Source: Armatimonadota bacterium (GTDB taxonomy: Bacteria > Armatimonadota > UBA5829 > DTJY01). From it: a stretch of 64,000 nt of DNA. Positions 17,964 through 27,553 of this stretch are shown one piece after another. Position numbers and translations under genes: made by a program. The stretch lies in NCBI GenBank assembly GCA_029907255.1, contig JARYMF010000003.1, positions 245,136 to 309,135 on the forward strand. Reading direction: 5' to 3'. Position 1 is the first letter of the stretch. Each line of letters opens with the position of its first letter. The notes under the pieces are model-generated. The model was not told where the DNA came from, made no database searches, and saw only the letters and a list, made by a program, of their open reading frames with translations.

Positions 17964-20900
17964 GTGAAAACGGCAAAGTTCATATTGGCCGGATGCCTCT
18001 CAGCTTTTGTCTTTCTCTCAATCGCAGCACCCGGAGGAGCATCTCAACTCAACAGCGCAAATGATCCCACGCTGCTGAGTTTTCAGCGTTCGTTAGCGGG
18101 AATAACCGAACCTGGACCAAGCATACCATCACCAGGCACAGCTAGCGAGCGTGGAATCCTAGCCTCTGATGCAATCAAGGGTAATGGGACAAGGGCAGGC
18201 TACGTGCTTAGCCACTGCGGAATAATTCCCAACAGCGAAACGGTCACGGTAGACGGCAACCTAAAAGCTAGAAATCGAGACTATTATCTCGACACCGCGA
18301 GTGGAACAATAGCATTTGCAGAGCCCATAAAAACATATCAGATAGTTCGTATAACCTATCGCTATTCGGAAAGCGCCGATAAGAACCGCGCCTTGCTTGG
18401 TTCTCCAGGCTTTCGATTAAACCTTGGCTCCAATTCGAACATGAATGTGTTCTACGCATATCAAGCTGGCGCAGGTGGAACGACAACAAATGCTTTCGAT
18501 TTGCTTACATGCGGACTAAACATCGAAACGAAGCTAGGCAACCAGTCTTCTATGTCAAATATGCTCTATTTCTCGTCCGCAAAAAATTCGGGCAGGATAT
18601 CACTTAACCTATTAGGCAAAAATCAAAGCAACGCTCCAGCTCAGAAGCCAAAATCAGACAAACTACTTCTCCACAATTCCGACTGGAAATTCGGACGCCT
18701 CACAGTAAAACCGATGTATCAGGAAGTAGGAGCAGACTTCGCTGGTTTCACCGCACTTCGTCAACAGCATGCCGCTCCAGATGAATTACTAAACAGGCTT
18801 GAAAAAGAAAAGGGGTTAAAGCGACTAGGATTCCAAGCAGACTATGCCCTAAATAACAACAGCTCAACTAACTTTGCTTGGAACCGCATTGATGATTCAC
18901 AAGATAGTATTATCAAGCAATCAATATCTTTTGCATCGCCAACAGTCAAGGTTGCCGGTAGCATACAGGAAATAGGCGAAAAGTTCACAAGGTTTAAAGA
19001 TCTTGCTGAAGCTGAAAGAGATCAGTGGGCAAGAGAAAAAGGTTTGAAACGGTCTAATTTCGCACTTAGCTTCACACCAATGAAGGGTTTGCCTTCAAAT
19101 TCAGCATGGAACACCATTGCAATGACCAAGATTTCTGGTAACAATGGCGACTTCAGACTTAGCACGCTTAACCTTGCACTTAAAAGATTTTCACTTTCAG
19201 CCACCGATAGTAAAACAGATTCGACTTTCACTCGAATTAGTGACATCTCCGAAGAAGATAAAACAATGATTGCCCTCAAGATAAGACAGGAGTTCGAACC
19301 AGGCGCCACCCAAGCAAACGTTACCAATGAGGACAAACAGCATGCTGCGCGTGAAGTTGGTATTTGGCGGCGAAACATCCGCGCAACAACCGAACTTGGC
19401 TCCACATCCGCTAGTCTGCAATTATTAACATTAGGAGATGACAACAATGGCATTAGAAGGCAATCCCTCTCCTTTAGTGGAAAAACCTTCTTAATATCAG
19501 GCTATGCCCAAAAGATTGACGCAGGTTTTGATAAACTCACTTTACTCGCTCCAATTGAAAAGCTCAACTTTGCAAATGAGAAGGGCATGGAGAGGTTGAA
19601 TATAGATGGCAGTTTTATTCTTAATCCATCTACAAAATTAAGAACCTCTTTCTCTCGTATCACAGAAAACAACGCTGCCTTGGTCAAATACGGTCTTGAT
19701 TTAACCGGCAATGGATTCTGGATTAGGGGTAACCTGCGAAACATGGACCCGGAGTTCACAAGAGTAATGGACCTGGCAGATTCAGATAAGAAGCTAATGG
19801 CAGCAGAGCAAGGATTCCGACGCTTCGACTGGGCGGGACACTATGAATCGTCTAAGAAGCTCTTTGCAATTGATAGCTCGTTTATAAATGCAAAACATGC
19901 AACAGACGGTCGCTTCCGCAAACAATCAACAAACAACTTGGTACTGACGCCTTCTGAAAATTTGAAATTGACAATGTTCCGCGACGAAGCAAATTCTGGC
20001 AAAAATGAGTTAGAAGACCGTCTAATCCGAAACATGTTGCGTCTTGATAATACATTAGGCTTCATCTCTCTTAATGCAATGATTGATACAACAAGAAGCA
20101 CCTCCGCCTCTGGAGAAGAGAAAACGCTTGAGACGCGTACAGTTCATTTCAACACACTTCCAGGACGCGCCATTATGCTAACCGGCGATTGGAAGAACGT
20201 GAAAAGAAATGACGGAACATTTGAGGACACCCAGGTCTTGAAGTTAGATTCGATGCTTACAAAGTCGCTAAACTTCAAAGGTGTGCGCTCAATTATAAAA
20301 ACAGACAAAGTCGAAACAATTGCACAGGATTATAGCTTAGCGGGAAAGGTCTTTAATAGCCTTAACCTTTCTGCCAGATTTGGAGAAACTTTATCCAATG
20401 GCTCAACTACTGGGAAAGTTCGGGAACTCAGCCTAGCACCGACTTGCCCTACCGATTTAGGGCCATTCAAATCAACAGCATGGAGCGTTGCCTTTGCAGA
20501 AGTCCGCAAAGCAGATAAAATTGAAACCCGCACAAAATCAGCAAAAATTGAAACTAACTTCCTACAACACCGCATAACTGCCGAATACTTAGGCCAGGTA
20601 ACTAAAGATGGCAAAACACCAATTGTGAGGGCGTTTAGCTTGGTGGGCGATCCTAATCCTTCCAAGAGATTGCATTATTCGCTTGCATACAAGGTGCTTG
20701 ACCCGGGTTCAGCCCCCTCAGCTCTCGTGCGCAAATATAACGCTGATTACAAACTCGGTGAGAAGTCAAAGCTTGAATACAACTACTTCTCCTATAAAGA
20801 ACAACCAAATGGAACATTGGAGCCCATTGGCGAGGAACACCTAAAGTTTACTGCACCACTTACCAGGAGACTTGGATTTGTTGGAGCCTATGATGTCTTT

Positions 20901-21185
20901 GAAAATTACCAGCAAAGCACAGAGAAACGAGTTCTGAGCTTTGAAATTTCGGGCAAGACATCTTCGCTGGGGATACTCGAGGCATCATATAGTTATGACA
21001 GGGTTTCGAGTCCAAGCGGGACTTCGCACGCAAGAACCTACAAGTTGAAATATGACTACCAAGTTAGCCCTGAACAATTCATAACACTAACAGGCCAATA
21101 CACCGACTGGTCCAGCTCCCAAGCGACTGGTTCTCCTTCGGACGATTTTCAAGTGATGTTGGATTTAAAGACAGTTTGGCGATAA
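17964..21185 (+). CDS. Large exported repeat protein, probably an outer-membrane beta-barrel
   Basis: 1073 residues. The GTG at 17964 follows GAGGTGAT; an N-terminal signal peptide ends near APGGAS-Q (about residue 27). A LAGC tetrad at 8-11 resembles a lipobox, but the hydrophobic stretch before it is too short. The body is rich in alternating-residue strands with Asn/Ser/Thr turns, and it lacks cysteine-rich or catalytic motifs. From about 250 to 640 it has an internal repeat in which strand segments are separated by a charged helix of the pattern FTRFxDLxxxExxxxxxEKGLKR, seen about five times. The final residues (FQVMLDLKTVWR) look like a barrel-closing strand but lack the usual terminal Phe. 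I do not recognise the family. Confidence 0.65.
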   Translation: MKTAKFILAGCLSAFVFLSIAAPGGASQLNSANDPTLLSFQRSLAGITEPGPSIPSPGTASERGILASDAIKGNGTRAGYVLSHCGIIPNSETVTVDGNLKARNRDYYLDTASGTIAFAEPIKTYQIVRITYRYSESADKNRALLGSPGFRLNLGSNSNMNVFYAYQAGAGGTTTNAFDLLTCGLNIETKLGNQSSMSNMLYFSSAKNSGRISLNLLGKNQSNAPAQKPKSDKLLLHNSDWKFGRLTVKPMYQEVGADFAGFTALRQQHAAPDELLNRLEKEKGLKRLGFQADYALNNNSSTNFAWNRIDDSQDSIIKQSISFASPTVKVAGSIQEIGEKFTRFKDLAEAERDQWAREKGLKRSNFALSFTPMKGLPSNSAWNTIAMTKISGNNGDFRLSTLNLALKRFSLSATDSKTDSTFTRISDISEEDKTMIALKIRQEFEPGATQANVTNEDKQHAAREVGIWRRNIRATTELGSTSASLQLLTLGDDNNGIRRQSLSFSGKTFLISGYAQKIDAGFDKLTLLAPIEKLNFANEKGMERLNIDGSFILNPSTKLRTSFSRITENNAALVKYGLDLTGNGFWIRGNLRNMDPEFTRVMDLADSDKKLMAAEQGFRRFDWAGHYESSKKLFAIDSSFINAKHATDGRFRKQSTNNLVLTPSENLKLTMFRDEANSGKNELEDRLIRNMLRLDNTLGFISLNAMIDTTRSTSASGEEKTLETRTVHFNTLPGRAIMLTGDWKNVKRNDGTFEDTQVLKLDSMLTKSLNFKGVRSIIKTDKVETIAQDYSLAGKVFNSLNLSARFGETLSNGSTTGKVRELSLAPTCPTDLGPFKSTAWSVAFAEVRKADKIETRTKSAKIETNFLQHRITAEYLGQVTKDGKTPIVRAFSLVGDPNPSKRLHYSLAYKVLDPGSAPSALVRKYNADYKLGEKSKLEYNYFSYKEQPNGTLEPIGEEHLKFTAPLTRRLGFVGAYDVFENYQQSTEKRVLSFEISGKTSSLGILEASYSYDRVSSPSGTSHARTYKLKYDYQVSPEQFITLTGQYTDWSSSQATGSPSDDFQVMLDLKTVWR

Positions 21186-21197
21186 ATCTCAGCGGTC

Positions 21198-22295
21198 TTA
21201 GTTGTTGACTTTTGGACGAATATCACCAATTAGCTTATCTACCAACTCGGATACGCACGATACACGCAGGCGGTCTAAAACAGATTTAACTCGCACCATT
21301 GCAATTTCGACATCAACGTTCAATCGTCTCGCAATATCCCTATCAGAAAGACCTGCAATAAGCATAGCGCAAATGTTTGCCTCACAATGCGTCAAACCGT
21401 ATTGGTTTACTGCTCTATTATAAGCAAACCGCACATAATCCATAGCGCTTACAGCAGGTACGATATAATACCTCTGACAGCAAGATGCCTGAAACAAGTA
21501 TGCGCCGAGTCGATAAGCATTGTTTCCAATGTAACATATGCACTCTCGAGGTGGGATGCAAATCTTTTCTGCTAATTGCTGTTCTTTTATCAGCATGGAC
21601 ACAGCATTGACAATCCTATCAAGATTTTCCTGCTTATTTATGCAGCCACAAATCGATTCCGCCATTTGGTTTATGTGGATGAGTTTTGCAGAATCATCGA
21701 AAATAAAAATTGGCATAGGTGCCTTGTCGAATGCGCCCTCCAAAGTATTCTTTGTCCTAAGTATTTCCTCAAAAAGCTTGGCACGTCTCAAGGCGCTAAC
21801 AAAATGTGTTTGCAAAATACTTAGAAAATGTACATCTTTTTGCGAAAATGGTGCATTGCCTTTTCCTCTCGCCATGTATATCCTGGCATGAACATCTTGC
21901 CCAGTGTTAAGGGCAGTTGTTACCGCATGGCACAATCCCTCTGGAAGCAAAAAGTCATTGTAGATTTCAGAATTCTCCCACACACTCTTTGGGACAATAT
22001 CGGTAGGCCGCCAAGCATGAAGGTTTCTCGCCAGGGCGGGTAAAAGGGTCAATTCCCTTGCGTGATAGTAGTTAGCATACCTTTCGAAGAAAACAGGATT
22101 TATATTATACGATACATGGCGTTCAGGTTTGCAAGTTCGGATATCGAGAAAAACTGCACCTAAGACATCAACGGGCGTTAACTTCCTCAATAAGTCAATG
22201 ATTTCCGTCCACGCCGACGGTGAAAAGATATCCGAGTTTGCAATGTAAATTATATCCGAAAGTATTCCAAGCTCTTTGTACGTTACGGCACGCAT
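21198..22295 (-). CDS. LuxR-family transcriptional regulator with sensory N-terminus
   Basis: 365 residues. The C-terminal 60 (YGLTHCEANICAMLIAGLSDRDIARRLNVDV) form a LuxR/GerE helix-turn-helix with the usual LT..E..I......G.s...IA..L layout. Residues about 185-255 resemble a PAS domain (EGAFDKAPMPIFIFDDSAKLI). The N-terminal 180 residues (YYHARELTLLPALA, WRPTDIVP) look like a GAF-like sensing domain often seen with such regulators. No receiver domain is present, so it is not a phosphorylated response regulator. It lies 107 bases downstream of the PDH genes on the same strand and could be their last gene or independent; its ligand is unknown. Confidence 0.85.
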   Translation of the reverse strand: MRAVTYKELGILSDIIYIANSDIFSPSAWTEIIDLLRKLTPVDVLGAVFLDIRTCKPERHVSYNINPVFFERYANYYHARELTLLPALARNLHAWRPTDIVPKSVWENSEIYNDFLLPEGLCHAVTTALNTGQDVHARIYMARGKGNAPFSQKDVHFLSILQTHFVSALRRAKLFEEILRTKNTLEGAFDKAPMPIFIFDDSAKLIHINQMAESICGCINKQENLDRIVNAVSMLIKEQQLAEKICIPPRECICYIGNNAYRLGAYLFQASCCQRYYIVPAVSAMDYVRFAYNRAVNQYGLTHCEANICAMLIAGLSDRDIARRLNVDVEIAMVRVKSVLDRLRVSCVSELVDKLIGDIRPKVNN

Positions 22296-22402
22296 ATAAA
22301 ATGGCTACCCTTTTGCAAAAAGTAATACCATGCAAGTTTTGGGGTGTCAAGAGGTTGTTTAGTGATTGAATGCTAATTATTCCCGAATACAGGCTCTTGA
22401 TG

Positions 22403-23665
22403 TCATATAAGTCCAATTGGGGATTCAAGCCTTTTCCGCACCTCATTAAGAAACATGGCAGCTTTAGCTCCATCTAGAACGCGATGATCTGCAGACAAGG
22501 TAGCCTTCATTCGTTTGGAAATAGTAATTTCCCCATCAATGACAACTGGGCGTTCCATAATTGTGCCAATGGCTAGAGATGCTGCCTGTGGTGGGTCTAT
22601 AATCGCTACAAAGTTTTCTACATTGAACATTCCCAAATTAGAAACAGTAAAAGTCGCCCCAGTATATTCAGATGCACGTAAGGTATTTGAGCGTGCGTGC
22701 TCTGCAAGCCTTTTCGTTTCTACCGCAATTTCCCTGAGAGGTTTTTTGTCTGCATTGTGAATAACAGGAGCTATTAGGCCGTTCTCGAGCGCCACTGCCA
22801 TTCCAATATTAATTTCTTTGTGCATTATAAGTTTGTCTTCTTTATAGGAAGAGTTTACTTCAGGAAATTGCGCTAGCGCCAGAGCACAAGCTTTTATTAC
22901 CATATCTGTAAATGAAATCCTTTTCTGGGCATCTTCTATTGAGTTTAGTTCATCACGAACACGAGACGCCCAATCCATCTCAATCTCTGTGGTGACATAA
23001 AAATGAGGGATAGTTTGCTTGCTTTCAGACATACGGTGCGCAACTGTTTTTCGCATCTTACTAAGTTCAACTTCTTCAGAAGGTACCTCAGTAATAGGAG
23101 GAGCTGCTGCCACTGATGGAGGCGAAGGTGGAGGCGCAGCCGAAGGGGCAGCTGCCTGAGCCTGACTTGCATAAGCTACTACATCAGCCTCGGTTATCCG
23201 ACCATTTGGGCCAGTCCCCTTGACTTTCGACAAATCAATACCCAACTCTGCTGCCATGCGCCGTGCCAAAGGCGATGCGAGAATATGCTTTTCCTCGGCA
23301 ACCTCAGCTGAAGGCTTGGGCTCTTCTCCAATGTATTGTGGAGCAATTTCAACTGTGGGTTCAGCTGTTTTAGGCGGTTGTTCACTAACAACCTCAGGCT
23401 GCTGTGGAACTTCAAACTTGGGAACTGCCTCAACAGCTTCCAATTCGGCGATTGCTGCTCCCACAGGGACTGTTTCTCCTTCAGGCACAAGGATCTTTTT
23501 TAAAATTCCCGATTGAAATGCCTCCATTTCAACGTTTGCCTTGTCAGTTTCGATTTCGGCAATAACATCACCCTCACTAATGCGGTCACCTTCATGCTTT
23601 AACCATTTGATGACTTTTCCTTCTTCCATTGTGTCGCTCATCTTTGGCATGGTGATTGCAGCCAT
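22403..23665 (-). CDS. pdhC: Dihydrolipoamide acetyltransferase, PDH E2
   Basis: 420 residues: one lipoyl domain (1-78; lipoylated K42 in EIETDKANVEM), an Ala/Pro-rich linker, a peripheral-subunit-binding domain (about 128-165, ASPLARRMAAELGIDLSKVKG), a second linker and the catalytic domain (about 195-420) with H394 and D398 of DHRVLDG. It transfers acetyl groups from E1 to CoA and forms the core of the complex. It follows E1beta by 41 bases. No dihydrolipoamide dehydrogenase (E3) is in the window. Confidence 0.95.
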   Translation of the reverse strand: MAAITMPKMSDTMEEGKVIKWLKHEGDRISEGDVIAEIETDKANVEMEAFQSGILKKILVPEGETVPVGAAIAELEAVEAVPKFEVPQQPEVVSEQPPKTAEPTVEIAPQYIGEEPKPSAEVAEEKHILASPLARRMAAELGIDLSKVKGTGPNGRITEADVVAYASQAQAAAPSAAPPPSPPSVAAAPPITEVPSEEVELSKMRKTVAHRMSESKQTIPHFYVTTEIEMDWASRVRDELNSIEDAQKRISFTDMVIKACALALAQFPEVNSSYKEDKLIMHKEINIGMAVALENGLIAPVIHNADKKPLREIAVETKRLAEHARSNTLRASEYTGATFTVSNLGMFNVENFVAIIDPPQAASLAIGTIMERPVVIDGEITISKRMKATLSADHRVLDGAKAAMFLNEVRKRLESPIGLI

Positions 23666-23706
23666 TATCGTTCCTCCGTTAACTTTATTTGCGTCCTTTA
23701 AGCTCT

Positions 23707-24690
23707 TTATGCCTTACCCATGATTTGCCTTACCGCCATTACTATGTCATCTTGCAACGGCACAGCAAGCTGTTCGAGCGGCTTTGAATATGGCATCGGC
23801 ACCTCGGCAAGCGCCACTCGCATTACCGGCGCATCAAGGTAGTCAAAAGCTCCTTCAAGAATTCGAGCTGAAATCTCTGCGCCCATTCCAACCGACTTCC
23901 AATCTTCTTCGACAATAACGGCACGATGAGTCTTCTTTACCGAACCCACAATGGTTTCTGTATCAAGAGGCCTGAGGGTGCGAACATCCACAACTTCTGC
24001 ATCAATTCCTATATCTGCGAGATGCTCGGCTGCTTTCATAGCCAAAATTAAAGTCCTTAGATAGGAAATAATAGTCACATCTTTGCCCTGCCTTTTTACC
24101 TCCGCTTTAGCAAGTGGTGTCAAGTACTCATCATCAGGCACATCGCCTTTTGTATTGTATAGGGCTTCATGCTCGATGAACATTACGGGATTGTCATCTC
24201 GGATGGCACTTTTTAGAAGGCCTTTTGCGTCAGCCGGCACCGATGGGGCTACCACTTTAAGACCCGGGACATGAGCATACCAAGATTCCAAATTTTGCGA
24301 GTGTTGGGCACCAAGTTGAAGCCCAGCCGCTTGTGCAGCACGTATGACCAAAGGTATTTTAATCTGACCGCCCGACATATAGCGGAGTTTAGCGGCATGA
24401 TTTACTATTTGATCCATCGCCAATGTTGTAAAGTTAATTGTCATCATTTCTACAACAGGTCTAAGACCCACCATCGCCGCACCAATACCTGTCCCAGCAA
24501 TAGCTTCTTCAGAAATTGGGGTATCGATAACACGCTCAGGTCCGAATTCTTGCAGCAGACCCTCTGTAACCTTGAATGCGCCGCCATACGCCGCAACATC
24601 CTCACCAAGCACAAGGATATTTGAATCACGCCTCATTTCTTCTCTCAAAGCTTGGTTTAATGCTTCTCGGTAAGTAATTGTCTGGGCCAT
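23707..24690 (-). CDS. pdhB: Pyruvate dehydrogenase E1 component, beta subunit
   Basis: 327 residues, starting MAQTITYREALNQALREEM. Typical motifs include LGEDVAAYGGAFKVTEGL, DTPISEEAIAGTGIGAAMVG, VVEMMTINF and EEDWKSVGMGAEI. It pairs with the alpha subunit to form the thiamine-diphosphate enzyme that decarboxylates pyruvate and acetylates E2. Branched-chain or acetoin dehydrogenase is close in sequence and cannot be fully excluded. Confidence 0.93.
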   Translation of the reverse strand: MAQTITYREALNQALREEMRRDSNILVLGEDVAAYGGAFKVTEGLLQEFGPERVIDTPISEEAIAGTGIGAAMVGLRPVVEMMTINFTTLAMDQIVNHAAKLRYMSGGQIKIPLVIRAAQAAGLQLGAQHSQNLESWYAHVPGLKVVAPSVPADAKGLLKSAIRDDNPVMFIEHEALYNTKGDVPDDEYLTPLAKAEVKRQGKDVTIISYLRTLILAMKAAEHLADIGIDAEVVDVRTLRPLDTETIVGSVKKTHRAVIVEEDWKSVGMGAEISARILEGAFDYLDAPVMRVALAEVPMPYSKPLEQLAVPLQDDIVMAVRQIMGKA

Positions 24691-24756
24691 TGAATGCTCT
24701 CCTACGCATAACTTAATATATTGCTTGCCTTCGAAACCAAACTTTAGCTATAAGCT

Positions 24757-25737
24757 TCAGGCATACACATCCTCATATAAGGCATCTGGCGGCGGAAATG
24801 GGCTAGACTCAGCAAAATCCACTGCCTCTTGAACCTTAGCATTCACCTCATCGCGTATTGCAATTAAATCGTCGTCAGTTATGAATAAGTTTTCTTTTAG
24901 ATATCTTTCCATCCGTACAATGGGGTCACGTTTTCGCCACTCCTCAATCTCTTCTTTTGTTCGATACTGGCCTGGGTCAGCAACCGAATGTCCCCTATAC
25001 CTGTATGTAATCGCCTCGACGAAACGTGGCTCGCTATGTTCTCGCGCTAGTCTTATCGACCTTTCAGCTGTGTCTCTAACTGCTAGAACATCCATACCAT
25101 CCACCTGTTCACGTTCAATATCGTAGCAAGACGCACGTCGAATTAGGTCAGGAATCGAGGAGGCTCTATATACTGGCGTGCCCATCCCATATAGGTTGTT
25201 CTCCAAAACATAGATGACCGGAAGCTTCCAAAGGGCAACCATATTCATAGCTTCATGAAAAGCTCCTTCGTTTACCGCGCCATCACCGAAAAAGCAAATG
25301 CATACTTTGTCTTCTTTCTTATATTTAATTGCTAATCCAACTCCAACGGCGAGCGGCATACCTCCACCGACTATTCCGTGTCCTCCCAGAAAGCCTTTCT
25401 CTATGTCGAAAAGGTGCATTGAACCACCCTTGCCCTTTGAAATACCAGTAACTTTGCCGAAAAGCTCCGCCATTACGTATTTTGGATCAGTGCCTTTTGC
25501 TATACATTGGCCGTGCTCTCGATATGCTCCAATTACATAATCATCCGGGCGCAAAGCAGAAATAAAACCAACCGCCACAGCTTCTTGGCCTGAGTAAAGA
25601 TGGAGAAAACCACCAATTTTGCCCCTCGTATACATCTCGGCAGCCTTTTCTTCAAAAGTGCGAATCAAAAGCATCTCTTTATACATTGAAATTAGCTCAT
25701 TTTTTGTCAGTATTGCTCGTTTCTCACTGATAGCCAT
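24757..25737 (-). CDS. pdhA: Pyruvate dehydrogenase E1 component, alpha subunit
   Basis: 326 residues. The thiamine-diphosphate motif begins GDGAVNEGAFHEAMNMVALW and ends in ENN. The regulatory/active loop YRYRGHSVADPGQYRTKEE and the GGSMHLFD and GGHGIVGGG segments match PDH (and acetoin dehydrogenase) alpha subunits. The start MAISEKRAILTKNELISMY is 3 bases after the aldolase stop. The arrangement E1alpha-E1beta-E2 is that of Gram-positive and deep-branching bacteria. Confidence 0.94.
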   Translation of the reverse strand: MAISEKRAILTKNELISMYKEMLLIRTFEEKAAEMYTRGKIGGFLHLYSGQEAVAVGFISALRPDDYVIGAYREHGQCIAKGTDPKYVMAELFGKVTGISKGKGGSMHLFDIEKGFLGGHGIVGGGMPLAVGVGLAIKYKKEDKVCICFFGDGAVNEGAFHEAMNMVALWKLPVIYVLENNLYGMGTPVYRASSIPDLIRRASCYDIEREQVDGMDVLAVRDTAERSIRLAREHSEPRFVEAITYRYRGHSVADPGQYRTKEEIEEWRKRDPIVRMERYLKENLFITDDDLIAIRDEVNAKVQEAVDFAESSPFPPPDALYEDVYA

Positions 25738-25740
25738 AAT

Positions 25741-26649
25741 TTATTCTGCCTTTCCTGAGCTTCCAAAAACACGTATTCTATCCTCGATTACTGCCTGCAT
25801 CGCCGTTCTTGCAGGTTGGAGTATTTTGCGAATATCATATTTACGTGGTACGCCTGCTCTATCAGCTTCTTCATGCTCAGCCTCAATTTTGACAATGCAG
25901 TCTCGAACAGCTTCGAAAAATGCTACGCGGATATTTGTATCAATATTTACCTTAGCAATCCCAAACCGAATCGCCGCACGAACATCTTCATCAGGAGTAA
26001 ATGAACCGCCGTGCATAACAAGGGGAATACCAACTTTGTCTGAAATTGCTTTTACTCTCTCAACATCAATAAACGGTGTCCCTCGATAGAGACCATGAGT
26101 CGTGCCAATGGACACAGCTAACATGTCAACACCGGTATCTTCCACGAAGCGTGCTGCTTGATTTGGGTCGGTTAATGCCCCAGATGCATCGGTGATTTCC
26201 TCACCAATCTGCCCAAGGGTACCAAGCTCGCCCTCAACCGTCACCCCAATTGCATGAGCCGCCTCGACAACCTTGCGTGTTACTTCTACATTCTCTTCAT
26301 ATGTCCTCGGCGTTTTTCCATCAGGCTGCAGCGAACCGTCAATCATCACTGAAGTAAATCCAAGCCTAAGAAACTTCATTACAACCTCAAACGTTCGTCC
26401 ATGATCAAGGTGAAGGGCAACAGGGATATTTACGCGATCCACCAGGACTTTCATTAACGCCGCCAATTCCTCTGGGTCTGTATAATTCAAAGTAGTCTGG
26501 GTAACCTGCATTATAAGAGGACTGTTTTCCGCAACACCTGCACCAATTATCGCCTGTGCAGTCTCCATGTTTACGGCATTGAACGCACCTACCGCATAAT
26601 GTCCTGCCAATGCTTTCGTAACAATTTCTTTGCTTGTGACCAGTGTCAT
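25741..26649 (-). CDS. fba: Class II fructose-bisphosphate aldolase family protein
   Basis: 302 residues. Zinc-site and active-site motifs are present: ALHLDHGRT, MIDGS, EGELGTLGQIGEE, SIGTTHGLYRG, VMHGGS and AKVNIDTNIR. These support cleavage of fructose-1,6-bisphosphate, or of tagatose-1,6-bisphosphate in the GatY/KbaY branch, to triose phosphates. THG replaces the more usual SHG in the zinc-binding segment but keeps the histidine. It lies 1 base after wrbA and 3 bases before E1alpha, linking glycolysis and pyruvate oxidation in one transcript. Confidence 0.92.
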   Translation of the reverse strand: MTLVTSKEIVTKALAGHYAVGAFNAVNMETAQAIIGAGVAENSPLIMQVTQTTLNYTDPEELAALMKVLVDRVNIPVALHLDHGRTFEVVMKFLRLGFTSVMIDGSLQPDGKTPRTYEENVEVTRKVVEAAHAIGVTVEGELGTLGQIGEEITDASGALTDPNQAARFVEDTGVDMLAVSIGTTHGLYRGTPFIDVERVKAISDKVGIPLVMHGGSFTPDEDVRAAIRFGIAKVNIDTNIRVAFFEAVRDCIVKIEAEHEEADRAGVPRKYDIRKILQPARTAMQAVIEDRIRVFGSSGKAE

Positions 26650-26650
26650 A

Positions 26651-27259
26651 TCAAGACCTCAGCCTCTTTGTGGTTTCTGCTAGCCTCCTACCAAACGCTC
26701 GCGCAATCAATAATTCCTTTTCAGTTGGAGTCGGTTCTCCAAGGCCCGAGACAGACGAAGGACCATAAGGAGTGCCGCCTCTGTCAGTTGATGCGACATT
26801 CGGTTCCACATATCCCATGGGCACAATTATATACCCCAAATGCATAAGTGGAACCATCATTGTAATAAGGGTTGCTTCATTCCCACCATGCATCGTGCTC
26901 GTGCTTGTAAATACACCAGCAACCTTTCCCACAAGCGCACCTTTTGACCACAGTGGACCTGTAGACTCGAGAAAATTGCCCATTGCTGGTGATACATTTC
27001 CAAACCTAGTTGGACAACCCATTGCTAGACCCTCAGTTTCAACCAAATCATCGAGCGTAGCTTGGGTTATTTCATTTGATTTAAAGTCATAGAATTTAGA
27101 CCAAGTTTCATTTGCTCGAATTACCTCCATCGGGGTCGTCTCCTTAACCCATCGCATGCGCGCTTTTATATCTTCCACCTGCTCGATGCCCTCAGCGACG
27201 GCTTTCGCTAGCTTATATACATTTCCGCCCTTGCTATCAAACAAAACAAGTATCTCCAT
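26651..27259 (-). CDS. wrbA: WrbA-type NAD(P)H:quinone oxidoreductase
   Basis: 202 residues, flavodoxin-like fold. Family marks include the N-terminal FMN-phosphate loop (FDSKGGNVYKLAKAVAEG), the GCPTRFGNVSPAMGNFLEST segment and GGNEATLITMMVPLMHLG. The protein reduces quinones by two electrons with NAD(P)H and protects against oxidative stress. It is the first gene of the wrbA-fba-pdhABC run; GGGAG precedes the ATG at 27259. The promoter lies somewhere in 27260-27400, and I could not place it firmly. Confidence 0.92.
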   Translation of the reverse strand: MEILVLFDSKGGNVYKLAKAVAEGIEQVEDIKARMRWVKETTPMEVIRANETWSKFYDFKSNEITQATLDDLVETEGLAMGCPTRFGNVSPAMGNFLESTGPLWSKGALVGKVAGVFTSTSTMHGGNEATLITMMVPLMHLGYIIVPMGYVEPNVASTDRGGTPYGPSSVSGLGEPTPTEKELLIARAFGRRLAETTKRLRS

Positions 27260-27491
27260 GACAGTTACTCCCGAATTGTTTTTTGGAGTAATGTTCCCAT
27301 CATTAGCCGATTACAAACTTCCCCATTGTTTTAACAGGGACGCAACTAGTTGCAGAAGACGCAAGATTGATATAGAAAACACCAAAGTTTCATGTTATTA
27401 TTTTACTAAGAAACAACTCGCTGAAGCTGTTTTGTGGTGCCTATCTCAAGCATTTTTACCGTTATCTATTTGCAAGCGCAAGGATTTATTT
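27260..27491. other. Divergent intergenic region between wrbA and sbcD
   Basis: No gene, RNA or clear repeat is visible. It must carry the leftward promoter for wrbA-fba-pdhABC. The rightward promoter of sbcD is listed separately just downstream. Confidence 0.5.
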
Positions 27492-27521
27492 TTGCCAAAA
27501 ATCCTAAAAATATTTTAAAAT
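27492..27521 (+). promoter_or_regulatory. Promoter of sbcD-sbcC
   Basis: TTGCCA at 27492-27497 and TAAAAT at 27516-27521 with 18 bp between. The start near 27528 leaves a 26-base leader before the sbcD ATG. Confidence 0.5.
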
Positions 27522-27553
27522 AGCTGACAAATCACGCTCCGGGCGGTGCGATA

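Noticed and set aside
17964..18050. Lipoprotein signal (LAGC at residues 8-11) in the beta protein
   Set aside because: The hydrophobic stretch before the cysteine is only a few residues; a type I cleavage after APGGAS fits better.
27156..27518. Plus-strand open frame spanning the wrbA start and the intergenic region
   Set aside because: It is mostly antisense to wrbA, then AT-rich, with no ribosome site or recognisable domain.
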